Both the position numbers and the translations under genes were made by a program. From Chamaecrista fasciculata (Eukaryota; Streptophyta; Magnoliopsida; Fabales; Fabaceae): a DNA stretch of 64,000 bases. The DNA lies in assembly GCA_003254925.1 (NCBI GenBank), contig QANZ01033498.1, forward strand, positions 9,476 through 73,475, written 5' to 3'. This document shows, piece by piece, positions 22,101 through 34,057 of the stretch. The notes beneath the pieces were generated by a model, which was not told where the DNA came from, ran no database searches, and worked only from the letters and a program-made list of their open reading frames with translations. Every line of letters starts with the position of its first letter. Within the stretch, counting starts at the first letter, position 1.

Positions 22101-24288
22101 AATAAGAGAATTTTTAGACCGGGTAAGACTGAATGACAGACTTAAATAAAGTCAATCTTCTTGCCTAGGAGAGCAATCTGCTCTTCTATCCTGCCAAACT
22201 GTTATTTATTTTATCCATAAGATCGTCAAAGTCCCATTTGAAGTCATGTCTATCATCCACGAATGCCCCAAATATTTCCCAAGCTTAATCGAAGTAGAGA
22301 CTCCAAATAGAGCAGATGTGGAAGACTTGAGATACGATGGGGTGTTGGGATTAAGAACCAGGTTAGACTTCTAGACATTAAAGACCAAACCTACTATGAT
22401 ACAGAAATCATCTAAAACAATTTTAAGATACGTTGAGGCTGTTTTTCATTCTTGAAAAACATAACCAAATCATCTACATACATAAGGTGAGAAATTGAGG
22501 GACCACGTCGGGCGAATCGAACCCCTTGAATCTTTTTGCCCTTTTCCACATCGCTCAAAATGCAAGACAAGAAGACATTCATACAAATGATAAATAAATA
22601 GGGAGACAACGGGTCTCCCTGTCTAAGTCCTCTGTTGACCTTGACCTGAGCAGAGATTTGACCATTCAACAGCAAAGAGAATGATGGGGAAGTGACACAA
22701 TGCATTAGACAATCAATAAACTGAGCTGGAGAATTAATTCGTTTCAACACTGCATCTAGAAAATTCCAGTTCAAACGGTCATATGCTTTAGCCATGTCAA
22801 CTTTCAAAGCTCCCCCACTAAGACATCCCCTTTCCGGCATTATGAATAAAAGACATCAGTTCTGACGTGAAAAAAATATTATCTGCAATCAACTTGCCCT
22901 TGATGAAAGCATTATGGTATGGCGAAATAACATCATCCATAAAATTCTGCAATCTATTAACCAGGACCTTAGAAATAATTTTGTAAATCACATTGCACAA
23001 ACCAATGGGCCTAAAGTCTTTGAAGGTCTCAGGAGAATCACATTTCGGAATGAGTGAGATAAGGGTGGAGTTTATCGTTGAGAGATCAGCTCTGCCTTGG
23101 AAGAAGTCCCTGACCAAGTTGAAAATGTCTATCTGCATAAAAGACCAGTACCTGTGGTAGACAACCGCATGGATGCCATCAGGGCCAGGGGCCTTGAAAG
23201 GCTTGAGTTGAAAAACTGCCAACTTGACTTCTTCCATCGTTACATCTTTGATCAGATTTGTCATACGCGAATCCGGGATCGAGGGTATTGTAATATAAAA
23301 ATAATAATAAATTTAGATTAATAGTAATGATAGATAAGATGTTTCTAATTTATATAGACAATAATATAAGATAAGAGTGTATATGTTAAATTATAGATTT
23401 ATGAAAATAATAATTAAATAATATATCTCATCAATTAAATATTTTTATAACGAATAGCTACCAAGGCTGACAAGTATCAGGCACACGAGTTCCACCACTC
23501 ATGTACATCAAATAAATCACATACTAACATGTAACAATGTTCTAAAATTATAGGGACATATAACTCTTAAATATCCAACATCAATTTTAAACATTTGTTT
23601 ATCAATTTAATTATAAAAACTTCAAAGAGAAAAAAAACAAAAAAAGTGGTATGTTACTCTATTAGGGATTAACTGAGATCTATTCTATTGAAACGTTTCT
23701 TCTTTCATATATGTACAAATATTGAAGTGAATAAAAATTAGACTTTTATTAAATAAAACTTTTTATTTATTGATTATTAGATACATTAATTATAAAACAA
23801 ATGCATTTTTTCAATTTATCCAAAAGAAAAAGTATGTTACACTCGTGAGCTCCAGGCGTTGACCTACGGGCTTCCTATCTGGTCTGTCTTGAAACATGGA
23901 TTAAGGAATCTAACATGTGCACAAGTCAACAGGCATGTAAACCTGTAAGGGGCAATGAAACTAATTTGCGAGAAGGTGTGAACGGAGAAAATGAAATATA
24001 TCCCAAAGAAGGCGTCCTAAGTTTGGTAACAAACAAAACGATTTTCTATTTTTTAAATTTTCGACAAGGTTTAAAATAAAAAAATCATAAAAAAATTATA
24101 AAAATGTTTATAAATTTCGAGGGACTATGGTCATCTAAGCCAAAAAAGTTTAAGGCAATAACAAATCTATGATGACATTATATGTTTTGGACCGCACGCA
24201 CGCTACCCTGATGTACTCAATAAGTTTATAGCTTTAGTTGATTGATAAGAAGATGTTCTTGTAGAAATTAGTGAATCATCAAATGTAA
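19144..24288. repeat. segmental duplication, copy A
   Basis: Non-coding sequence that aligns in the same order with 25521-30308. Matching landmarks include gcgaatattgctaataaaat (19174 and 25583), the gagtcattagttgtcatt stretch (20715 and 26617) and caaataaatcacatac. A LINE (about 20787-23290) splits copy A. Copy B lacks that LINE but has its own insertions. Identity by eye is about 85-90% outside the insertions. Confidence 0.88.
20787..23290 (-). mobile_element. L1-type LINE, 5'-truncated, minus strand
   Basis: Minus-strand reading gives non-LTR reverse transcriptase blocks in order. VFQLKPFKAPGPDGIHA and ISLIPKCDSPETFKDFRPI lie in 23264-22818. KVDMAKAYDRLNW, RQGDPLSPYLFIICM and the active site MYVDDLVMF lie in 22840-22412. 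Further down come thumb and connection segments, then the zf-RVT finger CAFCGSIDDSVDHVFLKC at 21370-21173. Frameshifts separate the blocks. The left end is T-rich, consistent with a poly-A tail in minus orientation. Comparison with copy B, which lacks it, places the insertion near 20787-23290. It has no endonuclease domain, so it is a dead 5'-truncated copy. Confidence 0.88.
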
Positions 24289-24291
24289 GGC

Positions 24292-24657
24292 AAAAATATT
24301 AATTTCGTCCCTAAATTTCACACCAACTGTCAATTTCGTCTCCAATCTTCTTTTGCTGTCAACTTCGTCCCCAATGTTTTACATTTTGTTCAATTTTATC
24401 CTTTAACTAACTTTTTTCAATAAATTAACGACATGCTGCATCTTGTTTTTTTAATTTGAGTTAATATTTGAGTTTTTTTTCTATCAATTTTACATGATAT
24501 TAGTCACGTAAATTCTATAGTTAATATTTGGCTAAAGTAAGAGTAAAGGATAAAATTGACCAAAATATGAAACATTGAAGACAAAATTGACAATAAAAAA
24601 AATTGGGGACGAAATTGACAGTTGATGTAAAGTTTAGAGACGAAATTAGTATTTTTT
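24292..24657. mobile_element. MITE with long inverted repeats
   Basis: The left arm (aatttcgtccctaaatttca, then ccaactgtcaatttcgtc) is the inverse of the right arm (gacgaaattgacagttgatg, then tagagacgaaatt), giving arms of about 70 bases around a short core. It separates segmental copies A and B. No clear target duplication seen. Confidence 0.7.
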
Positions 24658-24659
24658 TC

Positions 24660-25520
24660 AACGAGGAAAACTCTAAATTACACCTCACCAGTAACGGGGG
24701 CGCCACCCATGGATTTTATGATAAAATGTATTTCAGATATGTGAAATAATTCTGAATGATTATAGAGATTTGGATTATATGAAATTTTCATTGGTTGTGC
24801 AAGTATGCGATTTATATGATCATTCAAATCGTGATTTTTATTATGGGATTGGACTATACGATTGCTCTAACTACGAAAAGTAATGATACAGATATTTGAT
24901 TCGTGATGTATGATTGAAATATGAATGTATTATATGCATGCACTATTATTTTAAAACTAGTCGAGATACCTTGTCCTCCATGACTAGAATAGATTTGATT
25001 ACTCAATGAGTCTCTTGACTCCCCCCGTTGTTGTTACCATTTCCAATTTCAGATATGAAGAAGTTTTTTTTTTCTAGTGCCGTTTAGATTTAACAGCCCT
25101 CTTAGAATCCCACATATTTGTTCTTGTAGGTATCTTGACTTTTCATAAAGTGTTGATTCATTTGAAATTTGGATTTGACTCTAGTTAAACTCCGTTAGAT
25201 TTACAGTTAGGGAAGTGTTACGTTTATTTTTATGAAAAATTAAAATCATGAGAAATGAATTTGTAAATTATTGTTGGAGTGAAATTAAAAAAAAAAAATT
25301 GACATGAACTGAAGTGTTAGGCTTACGCCATAAGATATTTGAAATGAATTTTGTAAATTATTTTTTCCTCAAATATAACTCAAGTGAAATTAGTTTGTAA
25401 AGTTATGGGACTAAAATGAAACCTTTGTCATAGTTATGGGACCAAAATTGCAACAAAAGAAGTTATGGGACCAAAATGAAACCTTTGTCATAGTTATGAG
25501 ACCAAAAGTGCATTAAGGCT
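24660..25520. other. spacer between segmental copies
   Basis: No gene seen. 25400-25505 holds two copies of agttatgggaccaaaatga with cctttgtcat, a minisatellite-like duplication related to MITE sequence elsewhere in the window. Confidence 0.5.
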
Positions 25521-26881
25521 ATTAGTAATGATAACAATAACTATACGGCGAATATTGCTAATTTTTTTTTTTTTTGAATCAGGGCGAATATTGCTAATAA
25601 AATACAACACTCAAATGACTCGATTGTCCTGAGCATTAATGCCCTAATAAAAAGTTCTTCAGACCAAATATCATTAAGAATTTAATGCAGTGTTTTACTG
25701 TTTCGAATACAAATTAAATAATAATAGTAAAAAATAATTTATGTAACATTTTTTTCTAAAAAATATATATTGAACAAATTATTGCATTTCCATATTGAAG
25801 AAAGAGAAAATATACTATTTTTTTAGTAGAAAATATACTATTTTGATTTATGAATTTATACTAATTCAATGTATCAAATAATTAAAATATACAATTCAAT
25901 TCTTAAAATATTACAATTGTCAATAATTCAATCCTTAAAATATGATATCTTAAATATATATATATATATAGTAAAATTTCAAAAGTGTGATAAGTAAACC
26001 AAACAAAATTTAAATTTCTAATATTTATACAATCATATTCCCATATGTTGTATTTTCAGATAATAAAGTATTTATAATTTTGTCTAGCCTTTAATTTTTG
26101 GTTTTTCTCTCCATTAGATTATATTTTTTGTATCACTGAATCAGTAATTTCACTAGTCTAGAATCTTTTGCACTTATTTATTATGGTCATACAGAATTGA
26201 CAAAAGAAGTCATATTCTTAAAATATTAATATGAGGAAGACCTCGGAAATTCTTTAACCTATTACTAATAACAAAAATGCACTGAAATTTTATATATAGT
26301 ATTTGAGTTGAATAAACTATATCTAATCAAGTAATCTTGATTAAACTAATATGTGTTGCATAACCTAATTATTTTTTGAATAAACTTAACTTGAATGGAG
26401 TTTATGCTTCCAACTTCTAAACAAATCAATCTAAGGACCAAAGTTTCCACAAATAAATTTACAAGAAAGCTCAACAATTGTTTGTTTGTTAAAGTCTGGT
26501 ACTCTGGTACAAATAGTATTAATAATCACAAATATGGCAATATAGAAGAATATTAGTGTAAGATGGATACTCCTTCTCGTGAAGAGATTATTTGGTGTAG
26601 TCACTATTAAAAATAGATGAGTCATTAGTTGTCATTAACAACCACATATTTTTTTTTATACAACATTAACAACCACATCGATTCTTAATAAAAAAATAAG
26701 TTCAAGTTTATAGTAATGATAAATAAGATGTTTATATAGACAATAATATAATATACTATAAGAATGTATATATTAAATTATAGTTTTATGAAAACAATAA
26801 TTAAATGATATATCTCAATTAAATGTCTTTATAACGAGTAGTTACTAAGACAGTAAGACTCACAAGTATCAGAAGCACATA

Positions 26882-27510
26882 AACTTACACGTTTTATCAT
26901 CGAAAATCCTAGCTACCCAAAAAATCATCTCTCTCAGGAGAGTCAAGTCCTCTCTCAAATCCCTCACTATGAGAGACAATCTCTCTCTTTCATGAGAGAT
27001 TTCACCCTATTTCGTATTAGGGTTATCGGCGACGCCTCCTGGCTTTGGCCTTCTGCGGCGGTGCTCTTTTTTATGTGTCTTCTGCGACGGTAATTTTCAA
27101 GTTTATGTGGTTTTTGGGGGTTGTTCTTCCCAAATCTGTGTGCTCTCTACTCGTGTCCGTGTGTTTTTTGCGACAGGTTTTGTGGCGGCGGCGTTCTGGA
27201 TCTGGGATCCCACAACGCCAATCTGGTCTGGTTTTTTTTTTGGTGTTTCTAGTTCTTTAGTTAGTTGTAGCTTTAGTTGGATCCCTAAATCTATTAACAA
27301 TTGGCAGCTGATTGTCTTGTCAATTTGTCTGACACAAAGATTGGTCCTCTTGTATCGGTTGCAAACCCTCCACCTTTGTCAGTTGATGTTTTGTCTAGTG
27401 TTGTTGTTGATGCTAGAGAGGGATTGAATTATTTTGTTTTGTTTTTGTTTATATTGTGCTTCGCTTTGCTTTACTTTTGATTGAATTATGTTTTACGAAA
27501 AAAAAAAAAT
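26882..27510 (+). mobile_element. short LINE-derived insertion with poly-A tail
   Basis: A 629-base insertion in copy B ending in a run of A (27499-27509) and flanked by a 14-base target duplication with one mismatch (atcagaagcacata at 26868, accagaagcacata at 27511). The 5' half has a ctctctcatgagag-rich leader and GC-rich stretch, and the 3' half a gttttgtttttgtttatatt tail typical of plant LINEs. It is probably an internally deleted or non-autonomous LINE copy, because no reverse transcriptase is present. Confidence 0.75.
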
Positions 27511-28031
27511 ACCAGAAGCACATATTCCACGACTCATATATACATCAAATGAAGCAAATATTCCACGACTCACATACATCAAATAAATCACATACTCACA
27601 TGTAATAATGATCTAAAAAATTAGGGACATATATCTCTTAAATCTTGAACATCAATTTTAAACATTTTTTTATCAATTTAATTATAAAAACTTCAAAGAA
27701 AAAAAATAAAACAATAGAAAAAGTATGTTATTCCATTGGGGATTAACTCTCTGATCTATTATAATGAAATAAAAATTTCTTCTTTAATATATGGTAGAAA
27801 TGTTAAAGTGAATGAAAAGTAAATTTTCATTAAATAAAACGAATGCACCTTTTTTATATTTATCGAAAAGAAAAAGTTTGTTACATCAACATGCTTCAAG
27901 TGTTAGCCCGTATAGTAGCCTATATTGAAACACAAACCAAAAAGTCTAACATATGTGCAAGTTAATGGGCGAGGAAAATCGTAAGACGCAAGAAAATTGG
28001 TTGACGAAAAGGTGTGAACTAAGAATGAAAT

Positions 28032-30029
28032 TGTCACGACCTCCTCTTTGGAGGCACGTGACCGGCACGGACATAGGCCTACCCCATGCCGTAAGTCTAC
28101 CCACAGGCGATTCATAACAACCTGTCTAACTGTCCTGACAAATCATGATATATATATTTTCTAAAGTACTCATACATAATAGACTCAGTGCTCACATGTG
28201 ACTGTCAACTTAGAGTATCATCAAATTAATATAAATACCATTTCGAGCAACCAACAAAATACACATTTAATCAATCTCTTACTTAAACAAATGATACGTA
28301 CCCCTGAATCTTCTTCTTAAGTACTAGTGAAGCTGTCAGGCTAGAGTTTAATACAACTTTACTTAAATAAAACAACAACCCACACGAACGATGACCTAGG
28401 CTCTCGATTGGCTTCCTCCTAGAACTGAAGTAGTGGCTTGACTTGAACCTGTATCTGGTTCCAAAGGATAGATAATTACACCCTTAGGCTTTCCAACGAT
28501 CAGTGTAGGCGAATCTTCATTTTGGCCGAAAATGATACTTGGAGTTATTTACCCAAGCTTGTGTGGCTTCCAAAATGGCTATGGAGGTTGGGAGAATGAA
28601 GTGTAAAGCTCAATGATTAAGCTAACATGAAGGAATTTGAGTTATATCAGCAGAATTTCACACCACTAAGTGAGAAGGACCAAAAGAGATCAAAAGTAGG
28701 CAAAACATCACCTAGAAGAAGATGAGAAGAGGAGGAATGACGGTGGTGGCTGGACGGTGGTCGCCGGCGGCTTCCGGTCGGCCAGAGGTTTTCGTCAGCG
28801 GTGGTCATGGTGGTGGATAGCAGCTGGAGTTGAGTGAGAGAGAGAATAGGTGGGAGACGAGAGAGAGAAAAAAAGAGAGACAAGAATGAGTCGATTGTTT
28901 CTTTTTTTTTTTTTTTGGGTCTTATTTTGTTTTTTTAAAAAAACTAAGGCTCCGTTTGGTAGGGGAGAAAGGGGGGTATGTAAAGTAAGGGCACAAATTC
29001 CAATACTTTCAGGTGTTTGGTATGGCAATTTGAGCTATGTAAAGTGGATTACAATGTAAAGGCATTTACATTACATAGGCCATTTTTTTTACTTCACATT
29101 TCAGATGTAATCCAAGTCTACCTAGGGAAATATGGTACAATTTCTAATTTGGCCCTCTCACTCCCATCCCATCTTCTTCCCCTGATGGTGACCGGCGACG
29201 GCGGCGACGACGGCCACCGTGGACGACGACGCCGACCACCGTGGACGGCAACTTCGACCATCGCGGACGGCGGCGGACGACGACGGACAACTGTGTACGG
29301 CGGCGGTGGTCTTATAGTGGTTGTGGGAAGGGCATTTTTGTCATTTTCTTTCCATATCTATTTTACTTTCCCTCCCCTACCTTTTTATACCAAACACTTT
29401 TAATCTTTACTTACTTTACATTCCCTCAACTACTTTTCCTTTTCCTCACAATCTTTCCCTTGTAAAACCCTTTCCTTTACTTACCCTATACATACCAAAC
29501 GGAGCCTAAGGCTGATTTCTGAACTTTCTAGAGATCCTAATGGTGATTTTTTTTTTATATAAAACTCTACAGGCTAAAATAACGGTTCAATCCTAGAAAT
29601 TTTTAATTCTTTCAAATCAGTCCCTAAAACGAAAACTTTTAGAAATATAAAGTTTTGCTAAAATTTATATCATTGGATTTGTTGTGAATAGTAGATCTCA
29701 AATATGCAATTTATTTTTAAAAACTCTATCTCCATTCATTCCCGTTTCTTACTTGAATGTGTTTTATCGCAGTACCATGATAAAAGTCAAATACAATTTT
29801 AAACTCCGTTTGCTCCCAAATTTTTACCACAAGCCAAACAAAATATGGGGATTTCAAAAGTACAATCGAAATTCTAAATTACTGAATTTACTAATTTCTA
29901 AAAAATCCTAATTTAAAAACTCCTAATACAGGCCTAAAACTGGCTAGGAATCCTATCTAAAACGCGAAGAGCCTCCAACACTATTCTAATCTCTTCCAAA
30001 ACTTTATTCTAAAATTCTGGGATCTCACA
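28032..30029. mobile_element. solo LTR with intact 5-bp target duplication
   Basis: Starts TGTCACGACC, ends GGGATCTCACA and is flanked by GAAAT on both sides (28027-28031 and 30030-30034). The homologous position in copy A (about 23992) is an empty site with a single GAAAT. No internal coding region is present, so this is a solo LTR. Without the 559-base MITE nested inside, the LTR is about 1.44 kb. The ends resemble gypsy-type LTRs. Orientation is not settled. Short frames inside are not protein-like. Confidence 0.85.
28948..29506. mobile_element. Tourist-like (PIF/Harbinger) MITE with GC-rich core
   Basis: Terminal inverted repeats GGCTCCGTTTGGTA / TACCAAACGGAGCC, flanked by TAA on both sides (28945-28947, 29507-29509). 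The core at 29190-29310 is strongly GC-rich, with gacggcggcgacgacgg repeats, in an AT-rich setting. A second member in opposite orientation lies at 59189-59718 with the same termini, same TAA duplication and a matching GC-rich core. Confidence 0.9.
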
Positions 30030-30701
30030 GAAATATATGTCCTAAAGAAGGTGCCATTTAGGTTTTGTGACAAACAATTATTTTTTATTTTCTAGATTTT
30101 CAACAAGGTTTATTATGATAAGAAAATTAGAAAATTTTATAAAATCAAAGGGATTAGAGCCGTTTAGGCCAAAAAAGTTTGAGACAATAACATATCTACG
30201 ATGCCCTTAATTTTGAATCACACGCAACTTATGTATTCAATGAATTTATAGTCTTGATTTTCTGATAAGATACTCTTGTGGAAATTAGTAAGTCATCAAA
30301 TATAACTATAAATCATACTACTGGACTGTCACACCAAGTATCTTTGTTAAAATTTATAAGGGAAAAAAATAGCTAATATACCCTAATATATTGAATTTGT
30401 GTAACAAAATTTATTGTACAAATCTTAAAAAAAAATACAATGACTAAAAATTAGGATACCCTAACTAGCAAAGCCCATTTATTCATTTTTCATTTTTCAA
30501 AACAACACAAGTAATCTATTCACATAATAATGCTACAAGTTAGAAGTTAGAAGAGATGCATGAGTTACAAATTTACAATGCAATTACATGACCACATTCA
30601 CTCACTAGCTAGTCACTCCCATTCTACACTCAAAATGCCTATTCTCCAACACTCCCTTCTCTCAACGTGCCCTTGTCCTTTGGAGCTTGAAGGGCCTACC
30701 T

Positions 30702-31432
30702 CTACGCCTCGCTGGTGGGCCGGGCCATCTTCCTGGGCCTTCCTCTGGGCCTGCCACTCCCAGGAGCCACCTCGAACTTTGTGGGCTTTGGTGGGGCACT
30801 TGGGTCTTTGGGCTCAGGCCCGGGCTTGGGCTTGGGTGGCCTGCCGCGTCCTCTCCTTGGTGGGGCATTAGGGTCGTATTTGGTGTAGTTGTTTTTCCAA
30901 AACACAAGCTGGCCACTGTCTCTCATTGAAGTGAGATGGAAAGAGAGACGATTGGTGTGATCCGCAGGCAAATCGGTATACGTGGATTCTATGAACTTCG
31001 AAATTGACGTTTTGTTGGAACCATTCTCCTCATTTAGGGCTTCGATTGCTCTCAGAATCATCTGGAATTCACCAAAACTCACTCACCAATTTCCTCACTG
31101 GGTGATAATTGCTGGGTATTTAGAAGAAAAAAAAATTAAACTATTTCTCAGCAACAACGTTAATTTCCTCCTTTTTTAAAGAAAAATCTTAATCGGCCAA
31201 CAGATAAATCAAAGCAAGAGTTTATATCACATAGTTATATGATTTTTAGAAGCCCTATTATGAGTTTTATGTATGTGAAATTCAGATTAGCTCAACCATG
31301 GACAAATGAAAAAAAAAATCCCATAATCCTCAAAGTTTTGATAAATTAAGATTTCGAATACTTGGAGGAAGCTGAATATACCTGAGGGTAAGGAGGAAGT
31401 GAGGAGGGCTTATTGACCTCTTCAGCCGCCAT
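30702..31432 (-). CDS. HMGA: HMGA-type protein 2 (short form, two AT-hooks)
   Basis: Two exons: 31432-31382 (17 codons, MAAEEVNKP to LPPYPQ) and 31061-30702. The 320-base intron starts GTATATTC and ends ATTCCAG. Intron position matches HMGA 1 exactly. The protein has 136 residues: a linker-histone-like domain at about 18-80 (MILRAIEALNEENGSNKTSI, then FIESTYTDLPADHT) and two AT-hooks, about 86-94 (RRGRGRPPK) and 119-128 (GRPRGRPRK). It would bind AT-rich DNA in nuclear chromatin. It ends MARPTSEA-stop, well short of HMGA 1. Directly after the stop, shifted by one frame, the sequence reads PARRRGRPFKLQ and stops at 30662, so a third AT-hook appears to have been lost by a frameshift. The rest of the gene looks intact and may still be functional. 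Confidence 0.92.
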
Positions 31433-31769
31433 TAAAGTTGCAGAGAGAGAAGCTTCGAGAAAAGAAGCAAAGAAATTGAATTTTTTGGCACAGAAAGGAA
31501 GGAAGAAAGAAGGGTTTCAAGTTTCAAGTTTCAATTCTGGAATTAGAATAAAATAAAGTAAAAAAATAATGGCGTTGAGTGGACGGCTGGGAATGAGGGA
31601 GAGGAAGATGATCCAACGGAAAGGCGTTGTGGTGGGGATGACACAAGGATCGATGACGTGGAGGATGAAAAATGAAGATATTATTATATTAAATGCAGAA
31701 TAAAGGAAAATAAATAAATAAAGATTATGAGAATCTGTGAGTGTGGTGGGAATTATGAAAGTACCATGA
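31433..31769 (-). other. HMGA 2 upstream region
   Basis: Presumed leader and promoter of HMGA 2, with a purine-rich 5' leader. A gacggctggg and a cgatgacgtgg motif resemble the region upstream of HMGA 1. No clear TATA box. Confidence 0.45.
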
Positions 31770-34057
31770 TGTCCTTTGGTTATTGATACTCTTCCTTGTA
31801 TAAACTCTAATGATCATCAAAATCTCATTTCCACACCTTCCTTCTCTGAAATTTCTAATATCCTTTATAGTTTACACCCTTTTAAAGCTCCTCGGGATGA
31901 TGGGCTAAATGCTCACTTTTATCAACAAACTTGGGATAAAATAAGGAGACCCTCTTCCCCCTATATCTTTATTCTTGCTATGGAATTTATAACACATAGT
32001 ATTAATAGAGAGGTTAAAGATAAAAATTGGGCCCCTTTTCACTTTAGGAATTTCAACTCTTTTTTTCTCATTTACTTTTTGCCGCTACCAACAAAAACTG
32101 CATTGCTATTAAAAAAGTTCTTGACTCTTTTTCTAATCTCTCTGGTCTTGCAATTAACCAAAGTAAATCAAAAATCTGGTTTTCCCCTTCCGTCTCTTCT
32201 GATACTAAAATTTTTTTTATCAACTCCTTAAACATTTCATCTTCTTCCAATCTAGGAAACTACTTAGGCTTTCCTTTAAAACCTTTCTACAGAAGCTGTG
32301 ATTTTGAGTTTATTTTAGATAAAGTTAATCACAAACTTCAGAATTGGAAGAAAAACTGTTTGTCTATGGCTGGTAAGGATCTTTTAATTTCTACTACTAC
32401 TTCTACTATTCCAGCTTATTTCATGAATGCACTGTCCATTCCTAAAAATATCCTTGTTAAAATTGATAAAACAAACAGGAATTTTTTCTGGCACCATTCT
32501 GATAACACCAGAAAACTTCACACTATTAGCTGGAATAAAATTACTCGGCCTAAAAAACTTGGTGGCACTGGTATTCGCAATATGACTACTCTTAATGCTT
32601 GTTTTATGGCTAAAAGAAAATGGAATTTCCTCTTTAATAAAAGTAGTTTAACCACACCCCTAATCATTGCCAAATATGGATCTAAGTTAAATAGAAATCT
32701 GTCTAACAAATCCTTTTGTAGACAAAGTTTTGATAAAGATCTTAACATCTTCAATGAAAATATTAAGATCCTCATAGGAAATGGGTTAACAACTTCCTTC
32801 TGGTATGACTCTTGGCTTTCTATAGGTCCTCTTGTTGATATTCTAATAGGTCCTCTAAACTCGAATATCGCCAATCTTAATGTTAGAGAAGCTATTGATA
32901 TTTTTAATTCTAATCCTTGTAGCCTCAGTTTTCAATTTCCTGCAAGTCTGTTAGAAGAAATTATGGCTACTCCTATAAGCCTAGATATTTCCTTATCTGA
33001 TAGAACCCATTGGAAGCTTACTTCCAATGGTGTTTTCTCCATAAAATCTGCTTACTTTGCTGCTGCTTCTAAGAATTTGAATTCCTCTTATAACTATTCT
33101 AGGATTTGGAAATTACACTGTCTACTATACCTAGAGAAAAATTCTTCATTTGGCAGATGATGAACAATGGTCTAAAAACTGCCTCCAAATTGCATTCCTT
33201 AAATATCATTCAAAATCCCTCCTGCTCTCTATGTTCACAGGATCATGAATGTGTAAACCATATTTTTAGAAACTGCATTCTGGTTAAAGAAATATGGAAT
33301 CATTATCAATTAAAATCTACTTTTTATCACAGTCCTTTCAATATATGGATTAAAGAAAATTGTCATTGCACCTCATCTTTCAAAAATTGTCCTTGGAAAA
33401 TTATCTTCATCTTCACTTTGAAGGAAATTTGGTTGGGCAGAAACAAAAAGATTTTCCAAAATTCTGATTTCAATCCTAAACATCTCTGTCATACTGCATT
33501 TCAAAAAGCCTCAGAATATTACTTCTTCTCTCAAACTACAAACCTTAAAAATATACCCTCACTTTCTTCTCCAAATGCTATTTGTTGGGATATGCCAGAA
33601 TTAAATTTCTTCAAGATGAATTCAGATGGATCTGAAAAATCTAACCATATCAGTGCAGGTGGAATTATAAGAGACTCAAATGGAAATTCTCTTCATACAT
33701 AGGATTGGGAGATTCTCTATTGGCTGAACTTTGGGGCTTGTTTCTAGGAATCCAGTTGGCACAAAATCTGGATATTAAAAACTTAATTGTTAAATCTGAT
33801 TGCAGCGTTGCCATCAATCTGCTAAAAAATAATAACTTACACCAGCAACATCCACATTACACTATCATTAAGAATTGTCTATATCTTTTATCTTCCTTTG
33901 ACAGATGGGACGCCCAACACATCCTTAGGGAAGCTAATCAGTGTGCAGATCTTTTGGCAAACTATGGCAGGAAGAACCAGTCTCCTTTCACTATTTTCAC
34001 CCGCTCTCCTCCCTTCAAGATTGATACAAGAAAGAAAAAGAAGAACAACCTAGGAAG
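31770..34057 (+). mobile_element. LINE with RNase H domain, 5'-truncated and internally deleted
   Basis: Plus-strand non-LTR element. 31776-31950 gives the start of reverse transcriptase (ILYSLHPFKAPRDDGLNAHF), which then jumps to PSSPYIFILAMEFI, so the central catalytic part is deleted. 32360-33160 is a long open frame of thumb/connection type (MAGKDLLISTTTSTIPAYFM, WNKITRPKKLGGTGIRN). A zf-RVT finger follows at about 33220-33290 (CSLCSQDHECVNHIFRNC). The end (33610-34000) is an RNase H domain with MNSDGSEKS, AGGIIRDSNG, LLAELWGL and HILREANQCADLLA. Frame changes at 32231, 33150 and 33702 show decay. It starts about 340 bases upstream of HMGA 2. Confidence 0.88.

Larger units (their letters stand above)
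25521..30308. repeat. segmental duplication, copy B
   Basis: Second copy of the block at 19144-24288. It carries three private insertions: a LINE remnant (26882-27510), a solo LTR (28032-30029) and, inside that LTR, a Tourist-like MITE (28948-29506). Flanks of each insertion join to match continuous sequence in copy A, for example gaaatatat at 30030 against 23994. Confidence 0.88.

Noticed and set aside
27045-27427. hydrophobic frames in a GC-richer stretch
   Set aside because: They fall inside the 629-base LINE-type insertion and do not match a protein family.
29017-29403. 128-codon plus-strand frame with Arg/Asp-rich part
   Set aside because: Lies wholly in a Tourist-like MITE, and the GC-rich core gives long frames in several phases.
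30662-30916. 84-codon minus-strand frame overlapping HMGA 2
   Set aside because: It is the shifted frame of HMGA 2 exon 2. Only its last residues (the AT-hook-like tail) are meaningful, and they are reported as a frameshift.
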